47,095 bases of DNA from Hymenobacter terricola (GTDB taxonomy: Bacteria > Bacteroidota > Bacteroidia > Cytophagales > Hymenobacteraceae): NCBI RefSeq assembly GCF_017921975.2, contig NZ_JAGEMO020000085.1:1-47095 (forward strand), in the 5' to 3' direction. Shown in pieces: positions 9,921 through 17,769 of this stretch; position 1 is the first letter of the stretch, and every line of letters starts with the position of its first letter. The position numbers were made by a program, and so were the translations under genes. The notes below the pieces were generated by a model, which was not told the DNA's origin, did no database searches, and saw nothing but the letters and a program-made list of their open reading frames with translations.

Positions 9921-10011
9921 AATTAAGAAGCCATTTAAAAGTAAATAGCTTATCACGTGTTCGTTGTCAGTCAAGCGATTGCCAGTCTGCTAATAACTGA
10001 CGACTGACGAC

Positions 10012-10998
10012 TCAAGCCAGGTGATGCCGCTCGTTTTTTACGGCGTTGTGTACATTCCAGCGCACTTCGTGATGCAGCGGGTGCTGGCGCACGGGGCAGG
10101 CAGGCATCAGGCACAGGGAGCAGGCCGCGAAGGTGCAGGGGTCGGCGTGCACAAACATCTCGACCTCCACCGCAAAGCGGGCCCGAATGAGTTCCTCAAT
10201 GTCGTGCAGCTGGGTATGCACCTCATCCAGAGTGAAGTAATAAGGCATTTGCATGTGGCAGTCGATGTGCAGGTTGGCGCCGTAGCGCTGCACGCGCAGG
10301 TTGTGCACGTCAATCCAGGGGGCGCGGCGTTGCGCCTGGAGCTCGGCAATCACCTCGGCCACGATGGCCGTATCGGTTTCGTCCATCAGGCCCGAGATGG
10401 CCCGGCGCAGCATTCGCCCGCCATTGACGAGGATGAAGCCACCCAGCAAAAGGGCCGCGCCCGAATCGAAGCGCACGATGCCGGTGGCCGCCACCAGCAC
10501 CAGCGCCCCCGACGATACGATGGATGTGAGGGCATCGATGTACAAGTGCTGGCCATCGCCCAGCAACGCGATGGATTTCAGGCGTTTCCCGGTTTTCACC
10601 AGCAGCAGGCCCACTGCCAGGTTGACCACAGCGGTGCTGGCCAGCAGCAGCACGCCCCAGTCGGGCCGGGCCACGGGGTGCGGGTGCAACAGGCCCAGCG
10701 AAGCACTGTAGAGAATGAACGCGCCGGCAATAAAAATGAGCGCCCCTTCAAATCCAACGGACAGGTACTCGATTTTGCCGTGGCCGTAGGGGTGGTTTTC
10801 GTCCTTGGGCAAGCCGGCCAGATGCAGGCTGTAGAGCGCAAACCCGCTGGTGAATACGTTGATGATGCTTTCCAGCGCATCGGTGAGAACGGCTTGCGAG
10901 CGGGTGAGGTGGTAGGCGTAGAACTTGATGATTACCAACCCGAGGCTGACCACGAGGGAAAGCAGACCGAGCCGGTTTTTGATTTGCGAAGGCGTCAT
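10012..10998 (-). CDS. Cation diffusion facilitator (CDF) metal efflux protein
   Basis: 328 residues from the ATG at 10998 (MTPSQIKNR). The frame is open further upstream, but that part is Pro/Gly-rich and not family-like. Exports divalent metal (Zn, Mn, Fe or Co) in exchange for protons at the inner membrane. There are five to six membrane segments over residues 10-200, the family signature HPYGHGKIEYL (69-79), and a cytoplasmic C-terminal domain. Metal-site residues: TM2 has D40-x-x-E43-x-x-x-N47 in place of the usual two-Asp pattern, and TM5 keeps H151-x-x-x-D155. The tail carries four cysteines and several histidines (DPCTFAACSLC...PAC), a possible metal sensor. A near-consensus -7 box GACCTTTG lies at 11017-11024. 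It is divergent from mntH, so the pair balances metal import and export. Exact metal unknown. Confidence 0.9.
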   Translation of the reverse strand: MTPSQIKNRLGLLSLVVSLGLVIIKFYAYHLTRSQAVLTDALESIINVFTSGFALYSLHLAGLPKDENHPYGHGKIEYLSVGFEGALIFIAGAFILYSASLGLLHPHPVARPDWGVLLLASTAVVNLAVGLLLVKTGKRLKSIALLGDGQHLYIDALTSIVSSGALVLVAATGIVRFDSGAALLLGGFILVNGGRMLRRAISGLMDETDTAIVAEVIAELQAQRRAPWIDVHNLRVQRYGANLHIDCHMQMPYYFTLDEVHTQLHDIEELIRARFAVEVEMFVHADPCTFAACSLCLMPACPVRQHPLHHEVRWNVHNAVKNERHHLA

Positions 10999-11176
10999 GC
11001 AGAGGGAATTTCGGTGCAAAGGTCGGTAGCCGCCAGCCGGAAAGGCCACTGCCGGGGCCGGGGGCGCACCGGCTTCCGGGCAGGGGCCCGGCCCGGCCTT
11101 CAGTACCAACCACTAAAAACCAGGAAGCCGAACGAAACTTTTTTTTGGAAAGACTGTATTTAAGGCAGTCAAAATT

Positions 11177-11200
11177 AATTTTTAGGCTCGTCTAAAAATT
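11177..11200. promoter_or_regulatory. DtxR/MntR-like operator upstream of mntH
   Basis: A 24-bp imperfect palindrome, 10 of 12 positions symmetric, with half-site AATTTTTAG and central GCTCGT. Its layout (TTTTAG...CTAAAA) resembles DtxR/MntR-family operators. It ends 3 bases before the -7 box of mntH, so a bound repressor would block polymerase. The regulator gene is not in the window; assignment to MntR is inference. Confidence 0.6.
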
Positions 11201-11202
11201 AG

Positions 11203-11210
11203 TAACTTTG
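11203..11210 (+). promoter_or_regulatory. -7 promoter element of mntH
   Basis: TAACTTTG is an exact match to the Bacteroidota -7 consensus TAnnTTTG. It sits 20 bases before the GTG start, giving a leader of roughly 15 bases. No good -33 TTTG is visible; the operator occupies that place. Confidence 0.6.
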
Positions 11211-11230
11211 TTTGAACCCCATTCCCTACG

Positions 11231-12592
11231 GTGCCTCCTTCTACGCTTATTGATTCCAAAGTGCCCGCGCCCGAAGTGGGCTGGCGCCACCCCCGCCGCG
11301 GCAACTCGCTAAGCGAGGTGTACGCCAGCATCAAGGTGCCGGCCGCCGATGCTTCGTTCTGGCGCAAGCTGATGGCCTTTTGGGGCCCTGGCCTGCTGGT
11401 GGCCGTGGGCTACATGGACCCCGGCAACTGGGCCACCGACCTGGCCGGCGGGGCTCGCTACGGCTACACGCTGCTATCGGTGGTGCTGATTTCCAACTTG
11501 TTTGCCATGCTGCTCCAGCACCTGGCGGCCAAGCTGGGCATCGTGACCGGGCGCGACCTGGCCCAGGCTTGCCGCGACCATTACTCGCGCCCGGTGAGCC
11601 TGATGCTGTGGGTGCTGTGCGAAATCGCCATCGCGGCCTGCGATTTGGCCGAAGTCATCGGCTCGGCCATTGCGCTGAACCTGCTGTTTGGCCTGCCGCT
11701 GGCTTGGGGCGTGGTGCTCACCACGCTGGACGTGCTGCTGGTGCTGTTCTTTCAGAACAAGGGTTTTCGCTACATCGAAAGCCTGGTGGCGGGCCTCATC
11801 TTCCTGATTTTCGGGTGTTTTCTCTACGAAATCATCGCCTCGCACCCCGACTGGCTGGCCCTGAGCAAGGGCCTGGTGCCGCGCCTCGAAATTGTGACCA
11901 ACCCGAAAATGCTGTACGTGGCCATCGGCATTCTGGGGGCCACCGTGATGCCCCACAACCTGTACCTGCACTCCAGCATCGTGCAAACGCGGGCCTTCCC
12001 GCAGGACGAGCCCGGCAAACGCTCGGCCATCAAGTTCGCCACCATCGACTCGACGATGGCGCTGTTTCTGGCGTTTTTCGTGAACGCGGCCATCCTGGTT
12101 ACGGCCGCGGCGGCCTTCCACGGCAAGGGCCACGACTCGGTGGCCGACATCGCCGATGCCCACAAGCTGCTCACGCCGGTGCTGGGCGCGGGCGCAGCCA
12201 GTGCGCTGTTTGCCATTGCCCTGCTGGCCTCGGGCCAGAACTCGACCCTCACCGGCACCCTGGCCGGCCAGATTGTGATGGAAGGCTTCCTCGATTTGAA
12301 GCTGCGGCCCTGGGTGCGCCGGCTCATCACGCGCCTTATCGCGGTGGTGCCGGCCCTGGTGGTGACTTTGATGTACGGCGAAACGGGCACTGGTCAGCTG
12401 CTGGTGCTCAGCCAGGTGATTTTGTCTTTACAGCTCAGCTTTGCGGTGGTGCCGCTGGTGCTGTTCACGGGCAGCAAGGCCAAAATGGGCGTATTTGCCA
12501 ATCGGCCGTGGGTGCAGGCCGTGGCCTGGAGCGTGTCAGGCATCATCATTTGCCTGAACGTGTTTTTGCTCTGGCAAACCTTCGCCGGGTAG
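11231..12592 (+). CDS. mntH: NRAMP-family Mn2+/Fe2+ importer
   Basis: 453 residues from the GTG at 11231; no in-frame ATG precedes the family's N-terminal region. Proton-coupled importer of Mn2+ (also Fe2+) in the inner membrane. It has about eleven hydrophobic segments and both NRAMP signatures: D63-P64-G65-N66 (DPGNWATD) in TM1 and M240-P241-H242 (MPHNLYLHSS) in TM6, which together form the metal site. Length is normal for bacterial MntH, slightly long because of an N-terminal extension with RRGNSLSEVYASI, common in Bacteroidota members. Transcribed from a promoter overlapped by a DtxR/MntR-like palindrome, and divergent from a CDF exporter. The next gene starts 59 bases downstream on the same strand and may be co-transcribed. 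Confidence 0.95.
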   Translation: MPPSTLIDSKVPAPEVGWRHPRRGNSLSEVYASIKVPAADASFWRKLMAFWGPGLLVAVGYMDPGNWATDLAGGARYGYTLLSVVLISNLFAMLLQHLAAKLGIVTGRDLAQACRDHYSRPVSLMLWVLCEIAIAACDLAEVIGSAIALNLLFGLPLAWGVVLTTLDVLLVLFFQNKGFRYIESLVAGLIFLIFGCFLYEIIASHPDWLALSKGLVPRLEIVTNPKMLYVAIGILGATVMPHNLYLHSSIVQTRAFPQDEPGKRSAIKFATIDSTMALFLAFFVNAAILVTAAAAFHGKGHDSVADIADAHKLLTPVLGAGAASALFAIALLASGQNSTLTGTLAGQIVMEGFLDLKLRPWVRRLITRLIAVVPALVVTLMYGETGTGQLLVLSQVILSLQLSFAVVPLVLFTGSKAKMGVFANRPWVQAVAWSVSGIIICLNVFLLWQTFAG

Positions 12593-12651
12593 GGGCAAAT
12601 GGCCGAATGGCGAAAAACTGCGTATGCGGGCCCACGTCACTTCCTGCCTTC

Positions 12652-13515
12652 ATGTTCCGACTCTGTACTTTTTGCCTGTTGCTGCTGGGCTATATCCCGG
12701 CGGCATTCGCCCAACCGGGGGTTAAAAACGACACCATCAAGGTCGATAAAACACAGTACAACCTGTTCAGGCCTACGCCGCGCAAGTACATGCGCCCCAT
12801 GGTGCCCGACCGGCCCGGCATCACCGAAAGCCCGTATTCGGTGGATGCCGGGCACTTTCAATACGAAACCGATGCCCTGCGCCTGCTCACCCGGCGCGAA
12901 GGCACCACCTACGGCCACGACTGGTACGTGAACCACGCGCTGGCCAAAATCGGCCTCTCCGACCGCACCGACCTGCAAGTCGGGGTCGATTCCTACACCG
13001 CTACCCGCAACTACGACGAGGCCGACGCCAGCCAGACCCAGGAATACCACGGCCTCGGCGATGTAACCCTGCGCCTGAAGCACACCCTGGTGGGCGACGA
13101 CAATAGTCGCTGGGCTCTCGGCCTGATTGGCTACGCAACCCTGCCCACCGGCGGCCCGCGCGGCGATGGCGCCGTGGAATACGGCGCGGTGCTGCCCGTG
13201 GTGTACCAGATTACCAAGCCCTGGAGCATTGGCGGGCAGGTAGCCGCTCAGGTATATTGGGACCGCGATACGCAGGCCCGCTTCCTGCAGCTCACGCCCA
13301 CGTTCACCACTGATTACCAGTTTACTAAAATCATTCAGGCCTTTGTAGAGCTGGTGGGCTACGACGAGGTGCGCCTGAACGACTGGCGCAGCTCCATCAA
13401 CACCGGCGCCCAGCTTGACGTGAGCGAAAACGTGCAGCTCGATTTTGGCACTCACCTGCCCATCACCCATTCCACCGACCGCGAGTACTTCTTCGGCCTT
13501 AGCTTCCGGCGGTAG
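12652..13515 (+). CDS. Outer-membrane transporter-like beta-barrel protein
   Basis: 287 residues from the ATG at 12652, with signal peptide MFRLCTFCLLLLGYIPAAFA-Q. The mature protein has the motif RPMVPDRPGITESPYSVDAG followed by alternating amphipathic strands and a C-terminal aromatic/Arg ending (FFGLSFRR). This fits the 'transporter'/meta-pathway phenol-degradation-like outer-membrane family (PF13557 type). Substrate unknown. It lies 59 bases after mntH on the same strand, so it could be the outer-membrane partner of metal uptake, but these barrels are also found alone. A hairpin follows the stop. The frame continues open upstream through mntH, which is a GC-bias artefact. Confidence 0.75.
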   Translation: MFRLCTFCLLLLGYIPAAFAQPGVKNDTIKVDKTQYNLFRPTPRKYMRPMVPDRPGITESPYSVDAGHFQYETDALRLLTRREGTTYGHDWYVNHALAKIGLSDRTDLQVGVDSYTATRNYDEADASQTQEYHGLGDVTLRLKHTLVGDDNSRWALGLIGYATLPTGGPRGDGAVEYGAVLPVVYQITKPWSIGGQVAAQVYWDRDTQARFLQLTPTFTTDYQFTKIIQAFVELVGYDEVRLNDWRSSINTGAQLDVSENVQLDFGTHLPITHSTDREYFFGLSFRR

Positions 13516-13537
13516 CTTCGGTAAGTGGTTGGTAATC

Positions 13538-13572
13538 GGACGTCATGCTGCGCGTAGCATGACGTTCCTTTT
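13538..13572 (+). terminator. Hairpin terminator / dispersed GTCATGCTG palindrome
   Basis: A perfect 10-bp stem (ACGTCATGCT at 13540-13549, AGCATGACGT at 13556-13565, loop of 6) followed by TCCTTTT. It comes 22 bases after the barrel gene's stop codon. The GTCATGCTG start resembles short palindromes I recall as dispersed in related genomes, so it may be a repeat element serving as a terminator. Confidence 0.6.
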
Positions 13573-13602
13573 GCTCGCTGCTCACCATTCACCGTCCTTC
13601 CG

Positions 13603-13610
13603 TACCTTTG
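13603..13610 (+). promoter_or_regulatory. -7 promoter element of the B12 uptake operon
   Basis: TACCTTTG matches the Bacteroidota -7 consensus TAnnTTTG exactly and sits just before the 5' edge of the cobalamin riboswitch, as expected for a riboswitch transcript. Confidence 0.65.
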
Positions 13611-13617
13611 CCCCGTC

Positions 13618-13806
13618 ATGGTGCCAATCCCCAATTGCGGGGCGCGGCTGAAAAGGGAATCCGGTTCAATGCCGGAGCTGTCCCCGCAACTGTACGCTTC
13701 ATATCGGGGCGGGCCACAAATGCCACTGTTTGCTGATTAATTATCAATCGGCTGAATGGGAAGGCGGCCCGCTCGGCGAAGCAAGCCAGGAGACCTGCCA
13801 AGGCAT
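13618..13806 (+). ncRNA. Cobalamin riboswitch
   Basis: Carries the conserved elements in order: AAAAGGGAAT (13651-13660), CCGGT..AAT.CCGG (13661-13675), GCTGTCCCCGCAACTGT (13677-13693) and GCCAGGAGACCTGCC (13785-13799). The variable arm lies between the last two. It binds adenosylcobalamin or a relative and switches off the following receptor and lipoprotein when B12 is plentiful. About 170 bases separate it from the receptor's ATG, leaving room for an expression platform. Confidence 0.95.
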
Positions 13807-13846
13807 TCACAGGTTCAGCATTCGCGGAGGACGGATGGAGAAAGAG

Positions 13847-13887
13847 AACAGCGGCCGCCTTCAAGCGGCCGGATTGCCCCTGTTTTT
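13847..13887 (+). terminator. Possible riboswitch expression-platform terminator
   Basis: AACAG and CGGCCG (13847-13857) can pair with CGGCCG (13866-13871) and CTGTT (13880-13884), followed by a T5 run (13883-13887). The position between aptamer and receptor start suits conditional termination. The stem is interrupted by an 8-base bulge, so this is tentative. Confidence 0.4.
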
Positions 13888-13975
13888 CGGCCTCGGTCTG
13901 GCGCCGTTTTCTTCAATCGAAGAAGACTGACGGCAGATTTTGAATCGAATTTTCTTAACCGAAAATTTGATTCGG

Positions 13976-15967
13976 ATGCGTTATTATTTAAGTTGTTGTG
14001 CCTTGCTATTGTGCAGCTTGTGGGGGCCGGCTGCCGTCTGGGCGCAGCAGCTTCCCACCCCGGCCAGCCCACCCGACTCGGTGCCCATCTCCCGGCGGCG
14101 GCACCGGCTGGCCGAGGTGCAGGTGCGGGCCGTGGGCCCCGAGCGGTTTGCCGTGGGCAGCCGCCGCGTGGAACTCGATTCGGCCGTGCTGGCCCAGTAC
14201 CGGGGCGCCAACCTGGCCGATGTGCTGCAAGCCCGCACGCCGCTGATACTGAAGAACTACGATCCTGGCCAGCTGGCCACCATTGCCCTGCGCGGCACTT
14301 CGGCCCAGCACACCGCCGTGCTCTGGAATGGCCTGAACATCATGCTGCCCACCCTGGGCCAGAACGATTTTGCCCTGCTGCCGGTGGGGGCCACCACGCG
14401 GGTAGCGGTGCAGCCCGGCCCGGCCGCCGCGCTCTACGGCAGCGGGGCCGTGGGCGGGGCCGTCCTGCTCAATTCCGACCCCGACTGGCGGCCCGGCTTC
14501 CGGGGCAGCGTGCAGGCCGATGCGGGCAGCTTTGGGCTGGCCGGCGGCAGCGTTGAGGCCCGCACCGCCACCGCCGTGGTAGCCGTGCGGGTGGCCGCCA
14601 GCTACCGCGAAGCCCAGAACGATTACACCTACTTGCTGCGCGAAGCCCGGGGACCCGTGCGCTACACCCTGCAAAACGCCGCTCTGCGCCACCAATGGAG
14701 CATTAGCCCCGACGTGGCGTGGCGCGTGGGCCCGGCCGGCGAGCTAACCGCCGCCGCCTGGCTGACCGATGTGGACCGCGAAATTCAGTCGGGCGTGAAC
14801 GTGGTGGGGAGCCAGGCCCGCGAGCGTGACCAAAGCCGCCGCCTGGTGCTGGGCTACCGGCACGTAGCGGCCCGGCGGCAATGGGCCGTGCGGGGGGCGT
14901 GGTTCGACGACGTGCTCAACTACCAGGACGGCGGGACCCCGGGCACGTCGCGGGTGCGCACCACCCAGGCCCAGGCCGAGCACACCGCGGCTCTGGGTGC
15001 GCGCGGCAGCCTGCGGCTCGGGGCCGAAGCCCAGCACTTTGCCGCGTTGGTGAGCGGCTACGGGCCCGAGGCCGTGGCCGAAAACCGCGCCGCCGCTTTT
15101 GCCCTGCTGCGCTACGACCCGCGCCCGGCGCTGCGCCTTTCGGCCAACCTGCGCCAGGCCTTTTTGCCGGCCGGGCCGGCTCCCCTCACGCCCACTGTGG
15201 GGCTGGAATGGGACCTGGTGGCTTCGGCTCCCGATTCCCTCATTCGCCGGGCTACTCAGGCCCTGACGGCGAAGGCCAGCGCGGCCCGCAGCTATCGCGC
15301 CCCCACCCTGAACGAGCGGTACTGGGTGCCCGGCGGCAACCCCGCGCTGCGGCCGGAATCGGGCTTTGGCTACGAGGCCGGCCTGCGCCACCGCCTGGCC
15401 TGGAGCCGAAGCACAACCCTCGAAACGGAGGTAACTGCCTTTCGGCAGGATGTGGACGACTGGGTGCAGTGGCTGCCCAGCGCCAGCACGGGCATCTGGA
15501 CACCGCAGAACCTGCGCCAGGTGCGCTCCCAGGGCGTGGAAGCCAGCACGGCCCTGCAGCTGCGCCGGGGCCGCTACGCCGGCGGCGTGCAGCTGGCCTA
15601 TCATTTCACCGACACCCGCAAGACGCAGGGCTCGGCCGCCGATTCGGACCCTGTGGGGGTGCAGCTGGCTTACGTGCCGCGGCACCAGGCCAGTTTCAGC
15701 ACCGACCACCACTGGCGCGGCTGGTTGCTGAGCGGCACGTTTGGGTTCACCGGCTTTCGCTACATCAACGCGTCGGGCACCGATTTTCTGCCGGCTACGG
15801 GGCTGCTGGGCGCCACGCTGGGGCGCACGGTGCACGGCCCGGCCGGCACCAGCCTGCTCGTGCTGGTGCAAGCTAGCAACCTGCTCAACCAGGCCTACTA
15901 CAGCTACCCCGGCCGCCCCGCCCCGCCCCGCGGCTTCAGCACCAGCCTGCGACTGGGGTGGCGCTGA
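13976..15967 (+). CDS. btuB: BtuB-like TonB-dependent vitamin B12 receptor
   Basis: 663 residues from the ATG at 13976 (MRYYLSCCALLL, signal peptide ending AVWAQ); a TTG 12 codons upstream is less likely. It imports cobalamins through the outer membrane using TonB energy. An N-terminal plug domain (about 60-165) has LADVLQARTPLILKNY, IALRGTSAQHTAVLWNG and ALYGSGAVGGAVLL. A 22-strand-type barrel follows, with NERYWVPGGNPALRPESG and a C-terminal NLLNQAYYSYPGRPAPPRGF ending in aromatic/Arg. Length is typical of BtuB-like receptors. The cobalamin riboswitch immediately upstream and the beta-propeller lipoprotein 94 bases downstream fix the substrate class. The gene symbol rests on this context rather than on sequence alone. 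Confidence 0.9.
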   Translation: MRYYLSCCALLLCSLWGPAAVWAQQLPTPASPPDSVPISRRRHRLAEVQVRAVGPERFAVGSRRVELDSAVLAQYRGANLADVLQARTPLILKNYDPGQLATIALRGTSAQHTAVLWNGLNIMLPTLGQNDFALLPVGATTRVAVQPGPAAALYGSGAVGGAVLLNSDPDWRPGFRGSVQADAGSFGLAGGSVEARTATAVVAVRVAASYREAQNDYTYLLREARGPVRYTLQNAALRHQWSISPDVAWRVGPAGELTAAAWLTDVDREIQSGVNVVGSQARERDQSRRLVLGYRHVAARRQWAVRGAWFDDVLNYQDGGTPGTSRVRTTQAQAEHTAALGARGSLRLGAEAQHFAALVSGYGPEAVAENRAAAFALLRYDPRPALRLSANLRQAFLPAGPAPLTPTVGLEWDLVASAPDSLIRRATQALTAKASAARSYRAPTLNERYWVPGGNPALRPESGFGYEAGLRHRLAWSRSTTLETEVTAFRQDVDDWVQWLPSASTGIWTPQNLRQVRSQGVEASTALQLRRGRYAGGVQLAYHFTDTRKTQGSAADSDPVGVQLAYVPRHQASFSTDHHWRGWLLSGTFGFTGFRYINASGTDFLPATGLLGATLGRTVHGPAGTSLLVLVQASNLLNQAYYSYPGRPAPPRGFSTSLRLGWR

Positions 15968-16061
15968 GGCCTGCGCGTAACCCGATTTTTCCTCGATTCC
16001 TCTTTTTTCTTACCCCTTTTCATCCTGCCGGCGGTGGCCGGTGCTGCAACATTTCCTGATT

Positions 16062-17126
16062 ATGAAAAAACAATTTGCTCCTTTTATCGCGGCGTTGGCC
16101 CTGCTGGCGGCGTGTAGCCCCAGCGGCGAAGAAACACCCGTTCCTAACCCCACCACGGGCGTGTTTGTGCTCAGCGAAGGCCAGTTTGGCGTGGGCGACG
16201 GCGCGGTGAGCGTGTTCGACAAAGCCACCAAATCCCTCACGCCCGATGCGTTCGGCAGTGCCAACGGCGGGGCGGCCCTGGGCGATGTGGTGCAGAGCAT
16301 GGGCGTGCAGAGTGGCCGCGGCTACATCGTGGTGAATGCGTCCAACAAGATTGAGGTGGTGAGCCTGCCCGATTTCAAAACGGCGGGCACCATCAGCGGG
16401 CTCACCCAGCCGCGCTACTTCACGTCTACCTCGGCCACCCGGGGCTACGTCACCGAGTGGCGGGGCCCGTACACGGGCTACCTGCCGGGCGTGCTCAGCA
16501 TTCTCAACCTGAGCACGAACACCGTGACCAGCCGCGTGCCGGTGGGCCGCAACCCCGAGCAGCTGCTGGCCCTGGGTGGCAAAATTTACGTGCCCAACAG
16601 CCTGGACAACACTGTTTCGGTGATTGACGAGGGCACCGGGGCGCTGGCGTCCACCATCACCGTAGCCGATGGCCCTTCGAGCATGGTGGACGACAAGGAC
16701 GGCAACATCTGGGTGCTCTGCACGGGCTTTGTGAGCTACATTGCGGTGCCTCCCTACGTGGTGCAAACCTCGGCCGGCACCCTGGTGCGCTTCAATCCCG
16801 GCAGCCCAAACACTCAGCTCAAGCTCACGTTTCCGGCCACGGCCAGCCCGGGCAAGCTGCGCATCAACCCGGCCAAAGACCAGCTCTACTACAGCTTCCG
16901 TGGGGCCGAATACCAAGTGGGGGTGAGTGCCACGGCCCTGCCCACCACGCCCTTTATTCGGCGCAGCTTCTCCGGTTTTGCCATCGACCCGCGCGACAAC
17001 ACGGTTTTTGCCGGCATTTCGCCCAGCTACAACAGCAACGGCCGCTTCATTCGCTACCAGGCCACGGGGGCGGCCATCGATTCCTTCACCGTGAAAATTG
17101 GCCCGAATGGGTTTATCTTCTACTAA
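16062..17126 (+). CDS. BtuG-like surface beta-propeller lipoprotein
   Basis: 354 residues from the ATG at 16062. The signal peptide has lipobox LLAAC, followed by an acidic, Pro-rich tether (SPSGEETPVPNP). The rest is made of repeated blades of the YncE/DUF5074 kind, for example VFVLSEGQFGVGDGAVSVFD, GYIVVNASNKIEVV, KIYVPNSLDNTVSVID and GNIWVLCTG. In Bacteroides thetaiotaomicron, BtuG is a surface propeller lipoprotein that binds B12 very tightly and hands it to BtuB. Here the gene directly follows a riboswitch-controlled BtuB-like receptor with no terminator between them, so the same role is inferred. It could instead be a generic YncE-like protein. A strong terminator follows. Confidence 0.82.
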   Translation: MKKQFAPFIAALALLAACSPSGEETPVPNPTTGVFVLSEGQFGVGDGAVSVFDKATKSLTPDAFGSANGGAALGDVVQSMGVQSGRGYIVVNASNKIEVVSLPDFKTAGTISGLTQPRYFTSTSATRGYVTEWRGPYTGYLPGVLSILNLSTNTVTSRVPVGRNPEQLLALGGKIYVPNSLDNTVSVIDEGTGALASTITVADGPSSMVDDKDGNIWVLCTGFVSYIAVPPYVVQTSAGTLVRFNPGSPNTQLKLTFPATASPGKLRINPAKDQLYYSFRGAEYQVGVSATALPTTPFIRRSFSGFAIDPRDNTVFAGISPSYNSNGRFIRYQATGAAIDSFTVKIGPNGFIFY

Positions 17127-17154
17127 ACTCCTTACTCTTTCTGCAAAACAAGGA

Positions 17155-17187
17155 AAAGGCCCGTACCAGTTGGTGCGGGCCCTTTTT
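17155..17187 (+). terminator. Terminator of the B12 uptake operon
   Basis: Stem GGCCCGTACCA (17158-17168) pairs with TGGTGCGGGCC (17171-17181) with one wobble, followed by CTTTTT. It lies 31 bases after the lipoprotein stop. Confidence 0.85.
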
Positions 17188-17324
17188 GTGCCGTGCTACT
17201 TCGGTTCGGCGGCCGCGGGGTTTAAGTTGTTAATCGTTAGATGTTGGTTGTTATCAGGAAGGCAACGTCTTGGCGGACGGCTAATAATGACCAACCAACA
17301 ACCCGTTTGCTTTTGAACGACTAT

Positions 17325-17597
17325 TTAGTCGGCCAGGCCGTCGTGGTTGCGGTCCTTGGCCTCGCTGGCGGCTTTGTAGAGGTCTTTGCCGGTGACGTGG
17401 TGCACGGTGTCGCGGGTGAGGCCGGCGGTGGTGGAGTCGCCGTTGGCGGTGCCGTCGGCTTTGGCGGCGGGGCCTTTTTTGGTGTAGCCGCGCTCAACGT
17501 TGGTGGCGCCGTCTTTGGTGCCCGAGCTGCAGGCGCTGAACGTGGCGGTGATGGCGCAGGCCACGACAAAGGGACGGAGGAAGTGTTTCAGAAACAT
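17325..17597 (-). CDS. Small hypothetical lipoprotein
   Basis: 90 residues. The signal peptide ends in a lipobox (ATFSAC at the mature Cys, about residue 22), followed by Ser/Gly/Thr-rich low-complexity sequence. The extreme C-terminus, DRNHDGLAD, fits the D-x-N-x-D-G-x-x-D calcium loop seen in dockerin and EF-hand repeats, though only one copy is present. I recognise no family. It stands alone between a convergent B12 operon and a divergent thioredoxin-like gene. Confidence 0.65.
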   Translation of the reverse strand: MFLKHFLRPFVVACAITATFSACSSGTKDGATNVERGYTKKGPAAKADGTANGDSTTAGLTRDTVHHVTGKDLYKAASEAKDRNHDGLAD

Positions 17598-17769
17598 GAA
17601 AGTAGCCTAGGTGAGGGAGTTGAAGGGATGAGCGACGCTGCAAGGTAAAGAAATAACTCACCGCGGCGCAACCCGAACTATGAGGCGCGGGTACGGTTGT
17701 AGCGATGGGCCCGCCGCTAAGGTTGCGCCAAGTTGTGCCCATTTCCTGTTCACTCTCACTTTTGCGTTG

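Noticed and set aside
7437..9974. An 845-codon open frame antisense to the gliding-type gene
   Set aside because: It mirrors the codon bias of the real gene, lacks a signal or any recognisable domain, and runs through the terminator hairpin. The plus-strand protein has a signal peptide and a T9SS type B tail.
11380..12651. Open frame upstream of, and continuous with, the outer-membrane barrel gene
   Set aside because: It overlaps mntH in another frame and has no family-like sequence. The signal peptide at 12652 marks the real start.
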